A DNA stretch of 64,000 nt from Trichopria drosophilae (lineage: Eukaryota; Arthropoda; Insecta; Hymenoptera; Diapriidae). The translations under genes and the position numbers were made by a program. How positions within the stretch are numbered: position 1 is the first letter of the stretch; every line of letters begins with the position of its first letter. This document shows positions 24,671 to 37,800 of this stretch, piece after piece. Location: positions 105,483,501 through 105,547,500 of the forward strand of contig CM059587.1 of NCBI GenBank assembly GCA_030407085.1, given 5' to 3'. The notes under the pieces are model-generated. The model saw only the letters and a program-made list of their open reading frames with translations. It ran no database searches and had not been told where the DNA came from.

Positions 24671-24889
24671 CGACTGCGTACCAGCACCTAAGCGCTTCCA
24701 GCGATCTCGCGTAAATCAAATGTTGACCTATGAATTATCTACGATTTTCTATTTTTATAGTAGCTCAAAAGTTTTTTTATAAACCCCCTAAACCTCCACC
24801 AAAAATGAATTACTCGAATAGAACTACATCTTGGTATGTAATATCTATCACCAGAAACAATTCAAAGCTGTGCCTTAAACCAAAAATTT

Positions 24890-25560
24890 GTCGTTTTATT
24901 TTACTCGAAATTGAAAAGTTCTGTATATATCAAAATACTACGAACTTATAAAATGATTTCATTTGATGTTGTACCGATGTTTACGAATATCTCTAACGAT
25001 TTAGTAATGGAAAGCATCCAAAATAAATGGAAGGAAATAAAAAAACATACTTCTCTAGATGAACAAGATTTCATGTTTCTATTCACATACTTAAAACTTA
25101 ATAACATGGTTTACAAACAAACTTACGGTATGCCAATGGGTTCGTCTCTCTCTACCGTCCTAGCTAATTTGGTAAATGAATATCCAACAAACGAAATTTT
25201 AAAGAAATTATTATTTAAACCACCCTTTTTCTACAGATACGTTGATGACACTTACAGGCATTCCAGAAGGTTCTGAAAATGACATCTTGAATGAGTTTAA
25301 TAACTACTACAACAACAGTATGCTTAAATTCATCTTCGAAATTGATAACAATCGAGAAATTAGTTAACTGGATGTTAAAATTGTAATTATGCCAGATGGC
25401 AGATTAAAACTTGACTGGTTTCATAAAAAAATCCGCTACCTGTCAACACATCCAAATTCATACAAAACCGGCCCGATTTACAGGCTTATAGCTGAATATT
25501 TTTTATTTCTACATAGAATATCCAAAATCGCGGCTAACTTAGAGGTATATTTCATTATTC
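24890..25560 (+). pseudogene. Penelope-like element reverse transcriptase fragment
   Basis: The frame 24911-25276 reads ISFDVVPMFTNISNDL, then YKQTYGMPMGSSLSTVLANL and FFYRYVDDTY: RT motifs with the FDVVSLFTN, GxPMGSxLS and YVDD boxes of Penelope-like retroelements. After a frameshift the chain continues in another frame (NDILNEFNNYYNNSMLKFIF), meets a stop near 25366, then resumes at 25389 (RLKLDWFHKKIRYLSTHPNS), the post-RT region. No GIY-YIG endonuclease was found. Truncated and inactive. Confidence 0.75.
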
Positions 25561-25599
25561 TAATAACAATTGAGAATATTTATGTCTGGCCATGAATTA

Positions 25600-26740
25600 T
25601 GTAATACACAATCTGTATGTTATAGTTTCTACACTTTTTAATTATTTGATAATTTTCTAATACTGCTTCACCAAACTATTGCTTCTTTTATTAAAAGTGA
25701 TTTAGCAAAACATGGCAATCTATCTTGCGACTCAACATCACTACTGCTTTACTAAGCCTAGTTGATTTATAATGTTATCCTCTGCTCACATCAATACACT
25801 TCCGTCATCTTAGGATGTCCAAACCATTTGTTGTTGTGTGGACGCATTACAAGATTCAGAAAAGTGAGGAAATGTGTCGAAAATGTGTTTAAGAGGAGAG
25901 AAAAGTAAGATGGGTGATGTGAAGCAGTGGAATCTAGAGGGAGGCAACTCAACATGAAAAGAGTGTGCCTATTACGTCGGCACTTCTAAATGATCCCAGC
26001 TACTTAAACAGATCTGCCAGCAGTTTTCCGCGGTCAACACGTTTTTCGTCCGAATTTGTCCTTTAAAGTATAAAATAAAAACTATTTTAAGCAATTTTTT
26101 CATTAAATATCTGCGAGAAACCCCATTATCGATTTAAGTCAACTCTCACTGCGTAATGAGATGCATTTATCATAATTTACTATTTTTATAAATGTTATTA
26201 TGTGTTTTTGGACCCTAGAAATGCTCAAGTTTCAAAACTGATTACTGAAGCTAAAATACACCATCCACGAAATCACATTAAATATAAATATGTACGACAC
26301 AATCATTTCTTCAAGATTCCATTCAATTTAGAGAACGTCCGCCATCTTGCGAGACTCCATTAATTATACATATATATGACTGCATTTAGAGCCCTTGAAT
26401 TCACTTCCTCCCCGAAATTTCTTTCTTATTTTGATAATGTCTTTTCCTTTCTACTTTGCGGTATTAATTATATGGGTTAACTGAATTTGTACGGAACTTA
26501 TTTAAAAGGTTGATAGCTCAAAACCATTGAACTATTCTGAATTTGATTCTGAACTGGCGGTTTGTATAGTAATGATTGCTATCTAGAAAATGGATTAGTT
26601 AACGTTTTTGAAACAAATTCATAAAATTAAATTCAGAAATTTGTATTCATTTAATATCCATAGTTCACACATTAGAAGCTTTAAGGCTTCCTTCCGGTGT
26701 ATCCCTAATTCTAGTCAATTCCACTTAATAAATGCAGATA
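25600..26740. other. Spacer between the Penelope relic and TIMP-L5
   Basis: No gene or repeat that I can support. Confidence 0.4.
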
Positions 26741-26746
26741 TTAATA

Positions 26747-27973
26747 TTAAGGCCTGGAAATGCATGTTGTGTAAGCTGTAGACCTTCTCCAAACACATTT
26801 TCCGCGATCAGGGACACATACGCCAAGTTGGTATTGACAATCAGCAATTTTAGAATTAGAATCTATTTTACACTGCTTGTTACTAGGTGTCGTTCCAGGT
26901 CCTGCTGCTGGAACCTATTTATAAAAAGTTAAAGATATTATAAATAACTCTTCATTTACACTATTGATATAATTAACTATTTATTGTATCTCATATTCGA
27001 GATAATATTTACTCACCTCACACGTTTTACCCTGTGTTCCATATGCTCGGAACAATTCTCGACGTGTTGCGGTAAACTGTTCTATCGGAATAGCGAAACC
27101 ACATGCAGAAAGCACAAACTTTCCACCAGTAATTGTTCCCGATACAACGTACCGCTTATTTACGACAAGAGTTGGTGAGCAAATTTTCAATGCGGAAAGT
27201 ACAATTGTTGTGCCTACGTATATGGGGGCCTTATTCTGGAAAATTACATTTTAGTTTCAGCAGAATCAATTTACAATAAGTTACTTTATTATTAGCTGAA
27301 AAGCGTACTGGATAAATAAACATTTAAATTATGGGGCATAATTGTCTTAAAATGTAATCGATTAAATTGTTAATCTTCTGCCTACGGCGATATTAAATAA
27401 TCAATTTGTATATGCCATTTCTTTTAATTTTGATAATATGTGCCTAAATTACAGTAAGTTATTGTGCGACTAAATGCAAGTGATTAAAATTTGATATACA
27501 TAATTTACCTTTAATACTTCACGAACTATTACTGAGTACTCAGCATGACTTGACGTTCCTGTTAGTTTTCGGGTAACTTCAACTACCAGAACTGAAAAAT
27601 AACAACAATTTTAAGCAATTATACCATACTTCCTTCATGTTCGATGTTATTAAAGGCGTACAATCCGTACAATATACACGGAGAAAAATTCACTTTGAAA
27701 TTTTACCTTTCCATGTTACATAAAAGTTATATTAAACCTACTAATTATTACCAGAAATAATGGCAATTTTTTTTTAATTTCCGACAAAATTTTCCTCCGT
27801 ATACTTTATTATATAAATAAATATAATCTGTGAATGAGAGGTAAATTTAATTTACCGTAATCCTCAGTATTATATATCAGCTGAGGATGACGTCGAAGAC
27901 ATGTGCACGATTCGGCGACTTGCACAATAACAGCTACAAAAGCCAGAAAAACACAAATCCCTGCGAGTTTCAT
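26747..27973 (-). CDS. TIMP-L5: secreted TIMP-like protein
   Basis: Exons 27856-27973, 27509-27591, 27017-27235, 26747-26914; 195 aa. Leader MKLAGICVFLAFVAVIVQ ends VAES; mature protein starts CTCLRRHPQLIYNTEDYG. Exon 2 reads VLVVEVTRKLTG...REVLK. Exon 3 has KICSP, NKRYVVSGTITGG, SACGF, FTATRRELFRAYG, KTCE. Exon 4 has NKQC, KIADCQYQLGVC, KCVWRRSTAYTTC. Cleavage after AES would leave a free N-terminal Cys, as needed for TIMP-type zinc chelation. TATAAATA at 28385-28395 and a TTTG|GTATGT donor at 28351 mark a short noncoding exon; the acceptor is at ctttttag just before the ATG. A LINE tail with a trinucleotide repeat sits in the 5' UTR intron (28030-28140). Most similar to L4, L8 and L9. Confidence 0.95.
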
Positions 27974-28029
27974 GTTAGTTTAATCTAAAAAGATGTCATC
28001 ATTTATCTTAGTAATGTAATGGTATGAGG

Positions 28030-28145
28030 ATATATATATTATAATAATAATAACAATAATAAATGTCTTTATTGTTGAATAAAATAGTACAAAAGTCGAG
28101 ACACAGCTATAGCTGTTTTACAGCCTGACCTGAGTCAGGAAATTG
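28030..28145 (-). mobile_element. 3' end of a LINE with trinucleotide tail, in TIMP-L5 5' UTR intron
   Basis: On the minus strand a body containing GCTGTGTCTCGAC ends ...CAATAAAGACATTTATTATT followed by a TTA-type repeat. The same end is found at 63598-63690 near L9. AATAAA plus a simple-repeat tail is typical of LINE or SINE 3' ends. Confidence 0.5.
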
Positions 28146-28348
28146 TGTTTTTAATGGAAATTTTCCTTCTACAAACAAAAGTGGTAAAAATATTCTGAAA
28201 AATTATTACAAATTGAGTAATCTATATATAATATTTAAAAATAAACTAATTTATTTGGTGTACAATTCACTATGCAAAGAACTAAAGTAAATTACATTAT
28301 TTTTATTCAGAACACAGAATTTAAAAATTGATAATTGTACATACTACA

Positions 28349-28396
28349 TACCAAATCTATGGATGTTGCACAATTGGATTCTTTCCGTATTTATAT
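28349..28396 (-). promoter_or_regulatory. Core promoter and noncoding first exon of TIMP-L5
   Basis: TATAAATACGG at 28385-28395 (minus strand) and an AGATTTG|GTATGT donor with GT at 28351-28350; spacing 44 bp. The sequence around the donor (GATTTG|GTATG) is shared with L9. Confidence 0.58.
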
Positions 28397-28984
28397 ATTC
28401 CTCTTTAGGAAATTTGAAAGCTCATTAATGTAACATTTTCCTGAAATAACAATAAATCAACTAGTCATTGTATAACCTGCTATGCAGCGTTGTTAGTTCG
28501 GGCATTATCACTTAACTTTTAGAATTTAAAAGAGGATAATTTCTTAAATGCATGTATAAACGTCCCAAAGGTCTAACTTGTGTTCAAAGTTAAACCAGAA
28601 GGAGGAAAATTTGTGTTTGATTAGTATAATCGGAAAGTGTACCTAATTCAAGTTTTCGTTTATCGGTCAATATTGTTTTCGAATAATTTAATTCACATCA
28701 TTTTAATAATGTGGACGTACGATGGAAAAATTGCGCACATTAACATCTACGTAATTGTGTAATTCAGTACTGAAAGTTTGGAAAATATAATACCTTAAAT
28801 GTTAATCTGGAAGAAATCATTCTACCGATAAAAAATCAATAAAAGATCATCAAATTCTGCAAGCATAAACACAGTAATTATCTTTTTAGGAATCACCTGA
28901 GACAAAATTATTAGGGAATAAGGCAAATCAACACAATTAATGAAGTTTTCAAAATGATTACCCATACATATTTTTTATTTTTAA

Positions 28985-29550
28985 AACTGACCGAGAATTT
29001 TCGGAAATAAGTATCACTTATTTCAGTATAAATGGACAGAAAATGAACTATCTATTGTCATTTAGTATTTTTGTCTAATAAAGATGAACCGTTCTCTCCC
29101 TTTCTCTCTCTCTCTCTCTTTCCTTCCCTCTCTCTTTCTCGCTCTACTTCTTTTGCCTCTATCTACATATTTCTTTATCGTATCACACAGTTTTGCATAA
29201 AACAAACTTACAGTACTTGCGAGAAAAAAAGAGGCGTAATCCTACGGAATTGTGTAGTCCCACTTTGCGTCGATAAGAGGCCATGGTCATGATTGTGGCA
29301 TGCGTGGCTCTTCTTTCATTCTCATTATAATTATTGATATTTAGTTCGTATATTACGATCTCGAGTTGCTCAGAAAATACAGCATTGTAAACGGGTTTTT
29401 GCAACTTTTCTCCCCGAAAATGAAATATATTTAGTATCATAGGTTGGCTATACAAAATAGTAACAAGCTAAATTAACAGCACTACTTCTATAACTAGAAA
29501 ATACTAAAGACCGTAAATGAGAACTGACCGAGAATTTTCGGAAATAAGTA
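28985..29550. repeat. Exact 29-bp direct repeats flanking 508 bp
   Basis: The 29-mer beginning AACTGACCGAGAATTTTCGG occurs at 28985-29013 and again at 29522-29550. The second copy abuts the left edge of the LINE relic. Contains a CT-rich microsatellite (29096-29153) in between. Confidence 0.8.
29096..29153. repeat. CT-rich microsatellite
   Basis: Runs of TCTC with interspersed CCTT/CGC. Confidence 0.8.
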
Positions 29551-32500
29551 AACATCACAGTCCATGGAGGAGAAGGCCCAGTTCGCGTAATACATCAGGG
29601 CCGCAAACACTTCGGGGGTCTCTACAACCCCCTCCACATTCCAGCCCTGCACAAGGTGGAGTACTATCACATCAGAAGAAGCATCGGGTATTGGATCCTT
29701 CGCCTCAACCCCGCCATCATTCCTTCTACCAACAGCTGTTCGTGGAGGTCCCAGAGTACCCCAGCCATGACCGTCAACGCCTCGGTGGCAGATGCGGCAG
29801 TTTGTTTCCATGGCCAGGAGCACCGACAGCTGAATGCGGCTTAACGCTACTCTGGCCGCGGAGCTACTCAGGATCTGCTCCGCCCATACTGCCGCCGTCC
29901 TATATGGCCCACATTAGACGAAGAAGCCCTGCTAATCTCTCGCGTTCGGAGTCGCCAGTCTTTGCGCATGACACGGAGGAGAAGGTCAACAAGTCGCGAC
30001 AGCTTCACTGGTAAACCCGGCCGAAGGACCACCTAAAGTTAAGAAATCTTCAAAGGACATATTGATCGGGGGACGAGCGAACCACCTCCATAGCTGAAAG
30101 CCACGCGTCTTCGGTGGACCTTCCCGCGCGGAAGGTGAAATGGTGAACCGCAGCTTTTCCAGGAGATTGCCCAGCACCGACAATAGGCGAATAAGCCTAT
30201 ATGACCCTCGGAACAAAGCCATTGGAAGGTCCGGGAAAGTCCTTACAACGCCCCGGAGCATCATCACAGTGATTACAACCGCGTCCGGAGTCCCCTCCGC
30301 TTTATTCTGGCAAGTGCCAGGTTACGCTCACCAATGGTGATCCGTCTAAGGGGCTCAGCTGAACCAACCTCTACCTCGCGAGTCTCCGGAGTAAAGGGAG
30401 AAAGACACTTATAAGCCCCTCCGCACTTTCCGCCGCTACATCCAGATGAATCTCCCTCCGAAGACCCTATAGCCGGAGCCCCAGGCAGGGGTCATTGTTG
30501 CTGACCTCAGGCAGCGCCAGGACGCCTTCTTCACCTCACTAATACGGGTCTTCAGTCTCCCATGGGACCGATTGAAGTTCTGGCAGAGGTGGTCCAGCTC
30601 GTCCGGTGGGCTTCGCGTCCAGCCTAGTGGAACGCAACTCTTGCGTCCCCCAAGCAACCCGACTGGTTACAGGATGAATAGGGAACTGCAGCAATCTGGG
30701 TGAGAAATAAAACCCTGCCTATTTCCGACTCAGGCAGCGGAGATGGTTACGTTTGAATGAAATGCCGAAACGTCACTTCGCCAGCTGCTATCTTTTACCT
30801 AATGGAGGGATGGCAAACTTTAGAAGAAGATTAGAGCAGCTAGAAGATAGACCGGGAAGTAGTAGATGCTGGTGACCTCAACGCAAAAGCCGTAGAATGG
30901 GGAATGGCGTGGACATCCGCAAAAGGTGCTGCAGTTCTGTATATGGTGGCCAGGCTCGATCTCTCGGTAATCAACAGCGGTTCGACGCCAACGTATATAT
31001 GCAGAGTGTGTTGGTTAACATCATAGATATAACCCTAGCAACAATTGGAATCGCTGCCATTATCGCTGAGTGGAAGGTACTCGAGCAATACACGACGAGG
31101 GACCACCAAAGCATTGAGTCCCGAATTGGTACAGAACACAATTCAGAGAATGGGTCTTGACGATGGGAAACCTCGCGGGACTGGAATATTGCCAAACTTG
31201 ACCATGTGACATTGCTGAAGACCTTGAGCAAGTTAAGTCATCTCCAGCAAATGAATTTCGCTGGGACTACCAAAGAGGATGCGGAGTTGATGGCAGATCA
31301 GATGATGCATTAGATTAAAAATGGATGCAATGCGTCAATGCCAAAGCTTTCCCGAAAAAAAAAACGAAAAATGCAGTATACTGGTGGACGGACGAAATTG
31401 CAGATGTGTGTCAAACTGCTATCCGCTTGAGACGTAGATCACTGAGAGCAAAAAGGAGAGGTGACGACGGGCAGCGAATGCATATTCAGGCCGAAAAAGA
31501 CCTGGTTAATACTATAAAGGCTAGCAAAGGCCACTGCTGCAGGAAACTTTGTGCGCAAGTCGATAATGATATGTTGGGACTAGGCTATAAAATCGTCACT
31601 CGGAATTTCGGCAGACAAGTATCAATCGGCCCACGGGATCCTAGGACCATTGGGATGATTGTCGATGCACTCTTTCCAGACCAACCTCAAAGAAGGTATA
31701 TGGAGATAACGGTAGAGGAGGGGTTCCCATACTTTAATGTGGCAGAACTGCTTTCAGCGATCAACTCGATGGGGATCAGGGAAGCTCCAGGCCTGTCCAG
31801 GCCCAAAGAAGATACCCAGAGAGGTAATAAAAATAATAGCAAAGAAGTATCCCTACCTACTGTTGAACAGCTATAACAGCTGCCTTGATACAGGGATTTT
31901 TCCTTCAGTGTGGAAAGTACAGAAACTAGTTCTCCTCGATAAAGGCAAGGGTTCGCCCGACATCCCCGCATATAATGGACCGCTCTGAATGCTGGACGAT
32001 GCTGGCAAGGTTTACGATATGTTGCTGAGATCGCGGCTGCGACTTGCCATAACGGAAACCGGTAGTCTTGCGGAAAACCAATATGGCTTCCGATTAAAGC
32101 GTTGAGACTATAACAAAAGAGTGGTAAGGCAACCACAGAATGAGGAAATCATGTGTGTTAGTTACATGGTATGTATGGTAATCGGAAGTATAATCCAGAT
32201 TTACCTACTTGCGATGGAAAGACGACGCCTTTATGTAAGAGGTGCAAATGGCAAGGAACGAAGGCGGCAGAATAGAAGAGAGAGGGAGCGAAAGAGAGAG
32301 CACACAATGATCCTGTTACGGACAGAATCGATGTTTTATCGACTGCGGTACCCGGCGTAGGTTTTTCCCACAAAGGTGGTTTCCCCTACGCCATTGCGCA
32401 CCCGAATAGGGGTTCCTCTCAAAATGAAGCAGGCCTGTTAGGTAAATTATGTAAAAGGCTCTTCAAAATGGTGACGATCTCGATATAATTTTTTGTAATT

Positions 32501-33376
32501 CGAACAGTATAATATCGATGTGTAATATGACGTTGTAGTCTATTTAAATGTTCGAGAGTTTGAAAAATCGAACTAAGATGGGAAAACGTGACGATCGGGT
32601 TTGAGAGAACGTTTCGGAACGTCGTCGGGTTAGGAAGTCCGCGTCACGATCGGATCGTCACCGGCACTGATCGGAATAAATAATTGATATTTTCGTGTGG
32701 CCGATCAAACCGCGTGTTTTATTTACAAGCCCTTCCACCAGTCGTTAACAGAACCAGTGGTAGGGAAAGTGGGTGCAGAACAACACGACAGCTAGGTGGA
32801 CGTACAGGCTGATACCGGAGGTGGGCCCATGGTACTACGGGGGGTATGGGGAGATTCATTTCTATCTCACCCAATTTCTGACGACGCATGGGCATTTTGA
32901 TGCCTACTTGCATCGGTTTGGAAGGAAGCAAAGTCCCATGTGTGACTACTGTCATGACGAGAGCGACACAGCGGAACACACTTTTTTGGGTGTTACCGAT
33001 GGGACGAATTACGGAGTACGCTCCGTAACAACCTTTGTGGGAATCCAACACCGGAAAATATCATTGGTATAATGCTGCAAAAACAGCATAATTGGGATGC
33101 AGTAGCACAGTTCGTGGAGGACCAACTCCGACGCAAAAAGAAGAAGGAGCTGGAGAGAGTATGTCGGCTGAACCCCTAATCCCATAAGGGGACGGGGGAG
33201 TAGGCAAATGCCAGCAAGGCAGAGAGGAACAAAAATTAGAGTAGGCACCCAAGTTGAAGCGTAGATGGCTGATTATCTTGAAGAATGTGTAAGCAATGCC
33301 CAGATGATTAGTCTGGAGTTCGGAGGGGCCACTTGGAGGTAGCGGGCTATCTTCAACGTCTCATGAAAAAAAAATA
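29520..33376 (+). mobile_element. Decayed R1-like non-LTR retrotransposon
   Basis: GC-richer than its surroundings and full of broken frames. In order: a low-complexity Pro/Ser-rich 5' part (29520-30700); an AP-type endonuclease relic (about 30860-31130: AGDLNAKAVEWG, LDLSVINSGSTPTY, IIDITLATIGI, DHQSIE); an RT N-terminal region (31325-31860) and RT core pieces (31787-32130: CLDTGIFPSVWKVQKLVLLD, KGKGSPDIPAY, SLAENQYGFR). After a foreign insert, the C-terminal zinc-finger region follows (32776-33180: RWTYRLIPEVGPWYYGGYGE, FYLTQFLTTHGHFDAYLHRF, CDYC...AEHTF). The YADD part of RT is missing. A short A-run at 33365-33373 may be the tail. This is the R1-clade pattern seen in many insects. Several frameshifts and stops; inactive. 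Confidence 0.75.
32436..32750. mobile_element. Possible solo LTR inside the LINE relic
   Basis: Starts TGTTAGG and ends GTTAACA (TG...CA termini with inverted TGTTA/TAACA), contains AATAAA near 32676, and interrupts the LINE between RT and its C-terminal finger. No matching target-site duplication is visible (AGGCC left, GAACC right), so this is tentative. Confidence 0.35.
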
Positions 33377-34835
33377 TTATTTACTAAAAATCAATCCATT
33401 TTTTAGCCAAGAATTGTACAATTAATGTATTCACCATGTTAAACGTATAGGCAAAATAGGTAGTGTAAGAAAAAAATTGATAAGTTTCTACCAGGGAGTT
33501 CACACGTTGATAGTATTTAATAATATGCACTCATTACAAAATTTACTGCTTATTTGCTACTTAAAAATCCATTTAACGTTCTAAATATTACTACTTCTAT
33601 GCTTTTGAAAAACAAAATTATAGTAATAATGAAACGATGTAACGCGGGTCGGTTTTTAACAAATTAAATACTTTAAATACGGCATATGCCCCACCAATGA
33701 GAAATCCCACCACTATGCCCCCCCCCCCAAGAGAGGGGGGAAATATAGATTTCTCATTGGTGGGGCATAAGCCGTATTTAAAGTATTTAATTTGTTACCC
33801 GTCCAATCGATCGATAATAATGAAACTTTTTATGTTGAAATAATATTTATTCGGAAATTAAAATAATCACCAAGAATTAAATTGTACGAATGTTATGATT
33901 AAATTAGTAACATGTATGCACTGCGTTCTTTTCAAACTTTCGTACCATGTGGTCTAAGCCAGAGAACGTACTACAAGTTTGTGTCATTATTATTATTATT
34001 ATTTCCCTTCCTTCAGTTGGAAGTTGTAAGAGACATTTAATTTATCGCGTTTCACAAAGATGTCGCATAAGTGACACGTGTCCTACTCGTAAGTTATGAA
34101 ACGACTGACGGTTTGTATATACATAGAGGTTCTGGAATTAATACCCATAGTGTATTCGTAATTGTATTCGAGATGCGTTTTTAGTTTATAAGTAAGTTTG
34201 TGATTATATATGTAATATGTAGTGTATGTTGTATCTTATTTAGCACCTTAGTCAATAAGCAGAGATCAGGGATGTTAATTGAAACTTTGTTACATTTAAA
34301 CATCATATAGGACTTTATTATTTACATAATTCTTTTTACCAATTTATCATATTATTCCCTTTTTCGGATAAAGTATTAAGCACTGCTCTTGATTAAAGTA
34401 ACCAATTATTATTTAGCTTATAACTTAGGGTAGGATATAACCATTCTGTATATAAATGTTTCTTCAACTTCAATTCGGGCATTATTAGCACAATATTTAT
34501 TTCTTCTCGTGTTGAAAATTGCATATGATGAATGCAAATTTAGTGACTTGAAACCAACTGCAACTTGTTCTTGGCAAAAACATAAATTGAAATTCCACGC
34601 TCAATGTATAGCGAAGTAAAAATGCTCATTCCAAAGCGTAACATAAAAATTACAACAATATGTATTTGCATTTTATTTATATTATGACAAAACAATAGCG
34701 GAAATATTTGCTTTACATTCGTAGACTCTTACACTTTTGATAACAAATTACGTTTGACAAAAATTATCAACTACTGTAAAATCAATATTGTGATTAGCGA
34801 AATCGTTATATATAATCGTTAATTTGTTAAATGAT
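33377..34835. other. Spacer left of TIMP-L6
   Basis: Contains one palindromic MITE (33659-33796) and the probable L6 poly(A) signal AATAAA at 34672-34677. Nothing else recognised. Confidence 0.45.
33659..33796. mobile_element. Short palindromic element
   Basis: ACAAATTAAATACTTTAAAT at the left pairs with ATTTAAAGTATTTAATTTGT at the right, continuing through GGCATATGCCCCACCAATGA / TCATTGGTGGGGCATAAGCC to a C-run/G-run centre. About 138 bp. Confidence 0.75.
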
Positions 34836-37800
34836 TTATCTGATGCATCTGGCATAAGCCTGAGATTTTGCCCACGCACATTTTCCTTTTTCAAGCACAC
34901 ATGCACCATGATCGAACTGGCATTTGGCTAATTTCGAGGATTTACTTATTTGGCATTGATTTTTGTTTGGTTTCTTAGTAGTAATCTGTTCAACATGAAT
35001 AAAAAACAATGTTAATAAATTTTACGACATAATGGTATTAAGTGTCAGACTGTTTTTTGTGTTTATTTTTAAAATGTTATGCCAGATTTTTAAATTTATA
35101 GCAAAGAGTAGATTAAATCAGAGAGAAAGTTAATGAATTTCCTCTTCTGATTCACAAAATCTCTTGTAATACCTGTATACAAAATTCTTTTAGAATACTT
35201 AGCGGAACGTTCTCGTTTTCTGTATCGAAAATGATCCATTACCAGTTATTTTAAAATTGTGGGGTAATATCCAATGCAAAAGAGAACTTTCTGCAAATAT
35301 TGAAAAATAATCTACGATACTACACTTGTGCAATAATATAATAATAAGAGTTTTGTAAAAAATACAAAATGGCTATGCACATGCGTAGTTATGTCTTTTT
35401 CTGCTAACGTTAACTGTCTCCTTACTGATATTACATGAAAAGGTGGTAGTATTGTGCAGGTACGATAAAAAATGTATTTCTTACGTCGTTAGCAAACCGT
35501 ATCCCTAAGAATATGTACATGAAGAATGACGACATGTATGCTAATAAATACTATAAAATTACAAATTTTAAATGACGGCAATTTTAGGTTTCAAGCATTT
35601 TTAAAGAATTAATTAATTACCTGGCATTTTGCACCCTTGGTTGCGTATGTTTTGAACAAATTTCGCTTTTCGTCGTTTAACTGGGCTGCTGGTAGATATA
35701 ATGGACAGTCCGAAATCGAAAACCGTCTAAAATCAAGTTTTCCAGATATAACAAATTTGTCGCCTGCCATTATTTCCACCAAACAATTTCTTCTCCAAGT
35801 AGACTCAAAATCTGTATATGCATATGCTTGGCTTTTGGCCTGTGTAACGGAATAAAATTTCAAATTAGACTTGACTCAATTTGTTTCTGAAGCCATCATT
35901 TATACTTATACCGAAGAGTTTATGGGTACAAAACTATTTAATAAAAGGAATTCCAAACATGACATAAATACATACAAGTAACAAATTAATTCTTATTCAT
36001 TTACCTTGAATATTTCAAGAGGTGCCAGTAGATATCCTGCGTGACTTTCGGTTCCCATTTGGCTTAATTTCATTTCAACGAGCATCACTGAAATATGTAA
36101 ATAATTTCAAATTTTATTCACGTACTACAGGGATATTTTTCAACATTCTCAACAGTAAAATGCTTTTGTCTGGCTACATAAATTACAATAATATATATAT
36201 ATACAGGGTGGCCGATTTATCTGAAGACATGGAAATATCTCGAGAACTATGCACAGAATCGAAAAAGTTGTCGAATGAAAGTTGTTCGACACGAAGGGGA
36301 TCATCCAGTGATAATTAAATTTACCCCCTCCCCCATCCCCTGGGGGTGGAGTGGGGGCAAAAACAATAAAACTTAAATAGGAACCCCCAGTTTTTATGGC
36401 AGATTTGGATTCTCCGGAAAAAAGTACACCAATTTGACCTAGGAGCTATTGCATTTTGGTTCACAGGTGGGGCTGTAATCGATAAAAATCCAAATTTATC
36501 CGAAGACATTGAAATACCTCGAGAACTATGCACAGAATCAAAAAAGTTGTCGGATGAAAGTTGTTCGACACGAAGGGGGGCATCCAGTAATAATGAAATT
36601 TACCCCCTCCCCCATCCCCTGGGGGTGGAGTGGGGGCAAAAACAATAAAACTTAAATAGGAACCCCCAGTTTTTATTGCAGATTTGGATTCTCCAATATT
36701 GACAATTTTCGTCCGCGTAGCGGATATGGAATACGGTCATTCTAACAAAGCCGGGAAAAAATACATTTAGCGTTACCCAGGAACAACGACGTGGACGTAG
36801 TATTTTTCTGGCCGATTTATCTGAAGACATTGAAATACCTCGAGAACTATGCACAGAATCAAAAAAGTTGTCGGATGAAAGTTGTTCGACACGAAGGGGG
36901 GCATCCAGGGGGCAAATAGCGACAATTTGATCCCTTTATGAAAATTTAATATTAAAAATTCTAATATTAGAATTTTTAATATTAGAATTTAGTAATATCA
37001 ATTGCGAAAATTGTTATTCTGAATATGAAATTTTAATAATGTCCATTCGAAAAATTAAGATTATGAATAATTGATATACTTCATATTAAAAATCAAAACT
37101 GATGACATAAAAATTGTGCATACAATATGGAAGCAATTTTATAAATAAGTTTTCTACCTTCAATAAAATTACATTTTAGGTTTTAAATTTATTATTTAAT
37201 AAACAAAAAGAGGACATCACGCAATCCATTAAAAAACGCGTCATGTCCCTTCACTCAGCTCATTCATTCTCTCTCTGTATGTTTTTTCCGAAATGAGAAT
37301 AAATAAGCTGAGCATTGACGGTCAAACCAGCTTCTATTAAACAAAACGAAACTCTTACTTCATTTGGGGATTTCGTCGCCATCTACCGGACCCCGAGAGA
37401 ACTCACGTGGTTTCATACATGTACATCGCTTGCATTTCGGCCATCACCGGCGCCGGTTCTGTTACATAACGCTAGAGGGCGACATAACTCGAAAATAAAG
37501 TAGCATATCATTTTATACATAAGTTGAGTCACACGTAACCAGTTCACCTACATTTTTCTCTACTTTCCTGAAGGGAAGTAAATGGATATCGCGACTTTCT
37601 AATCCCCATATTAAAATTTAGTATTCACGGTCTCTCAGTGTAAGACTGTTTTTGAAGTCCATTGTATTGGTAGTAATTCGGTCGGAGGTCACTTTGCTTT
37701 TAGAATAACAACTTTCCGTTTACGTGACTATTTTTGTCTACCCTTCATTGCTTAAATCGAATTGCAAGTTAAAAATGAATCCTGCTACAGTTCCCGAAAA

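Noticed and set aside
29986..33252. Many short frames on the minus strand of the LINE region
   Set aside because: GC-richer relic DNA has fewer chance stops; the family motifs are on the plus strand.
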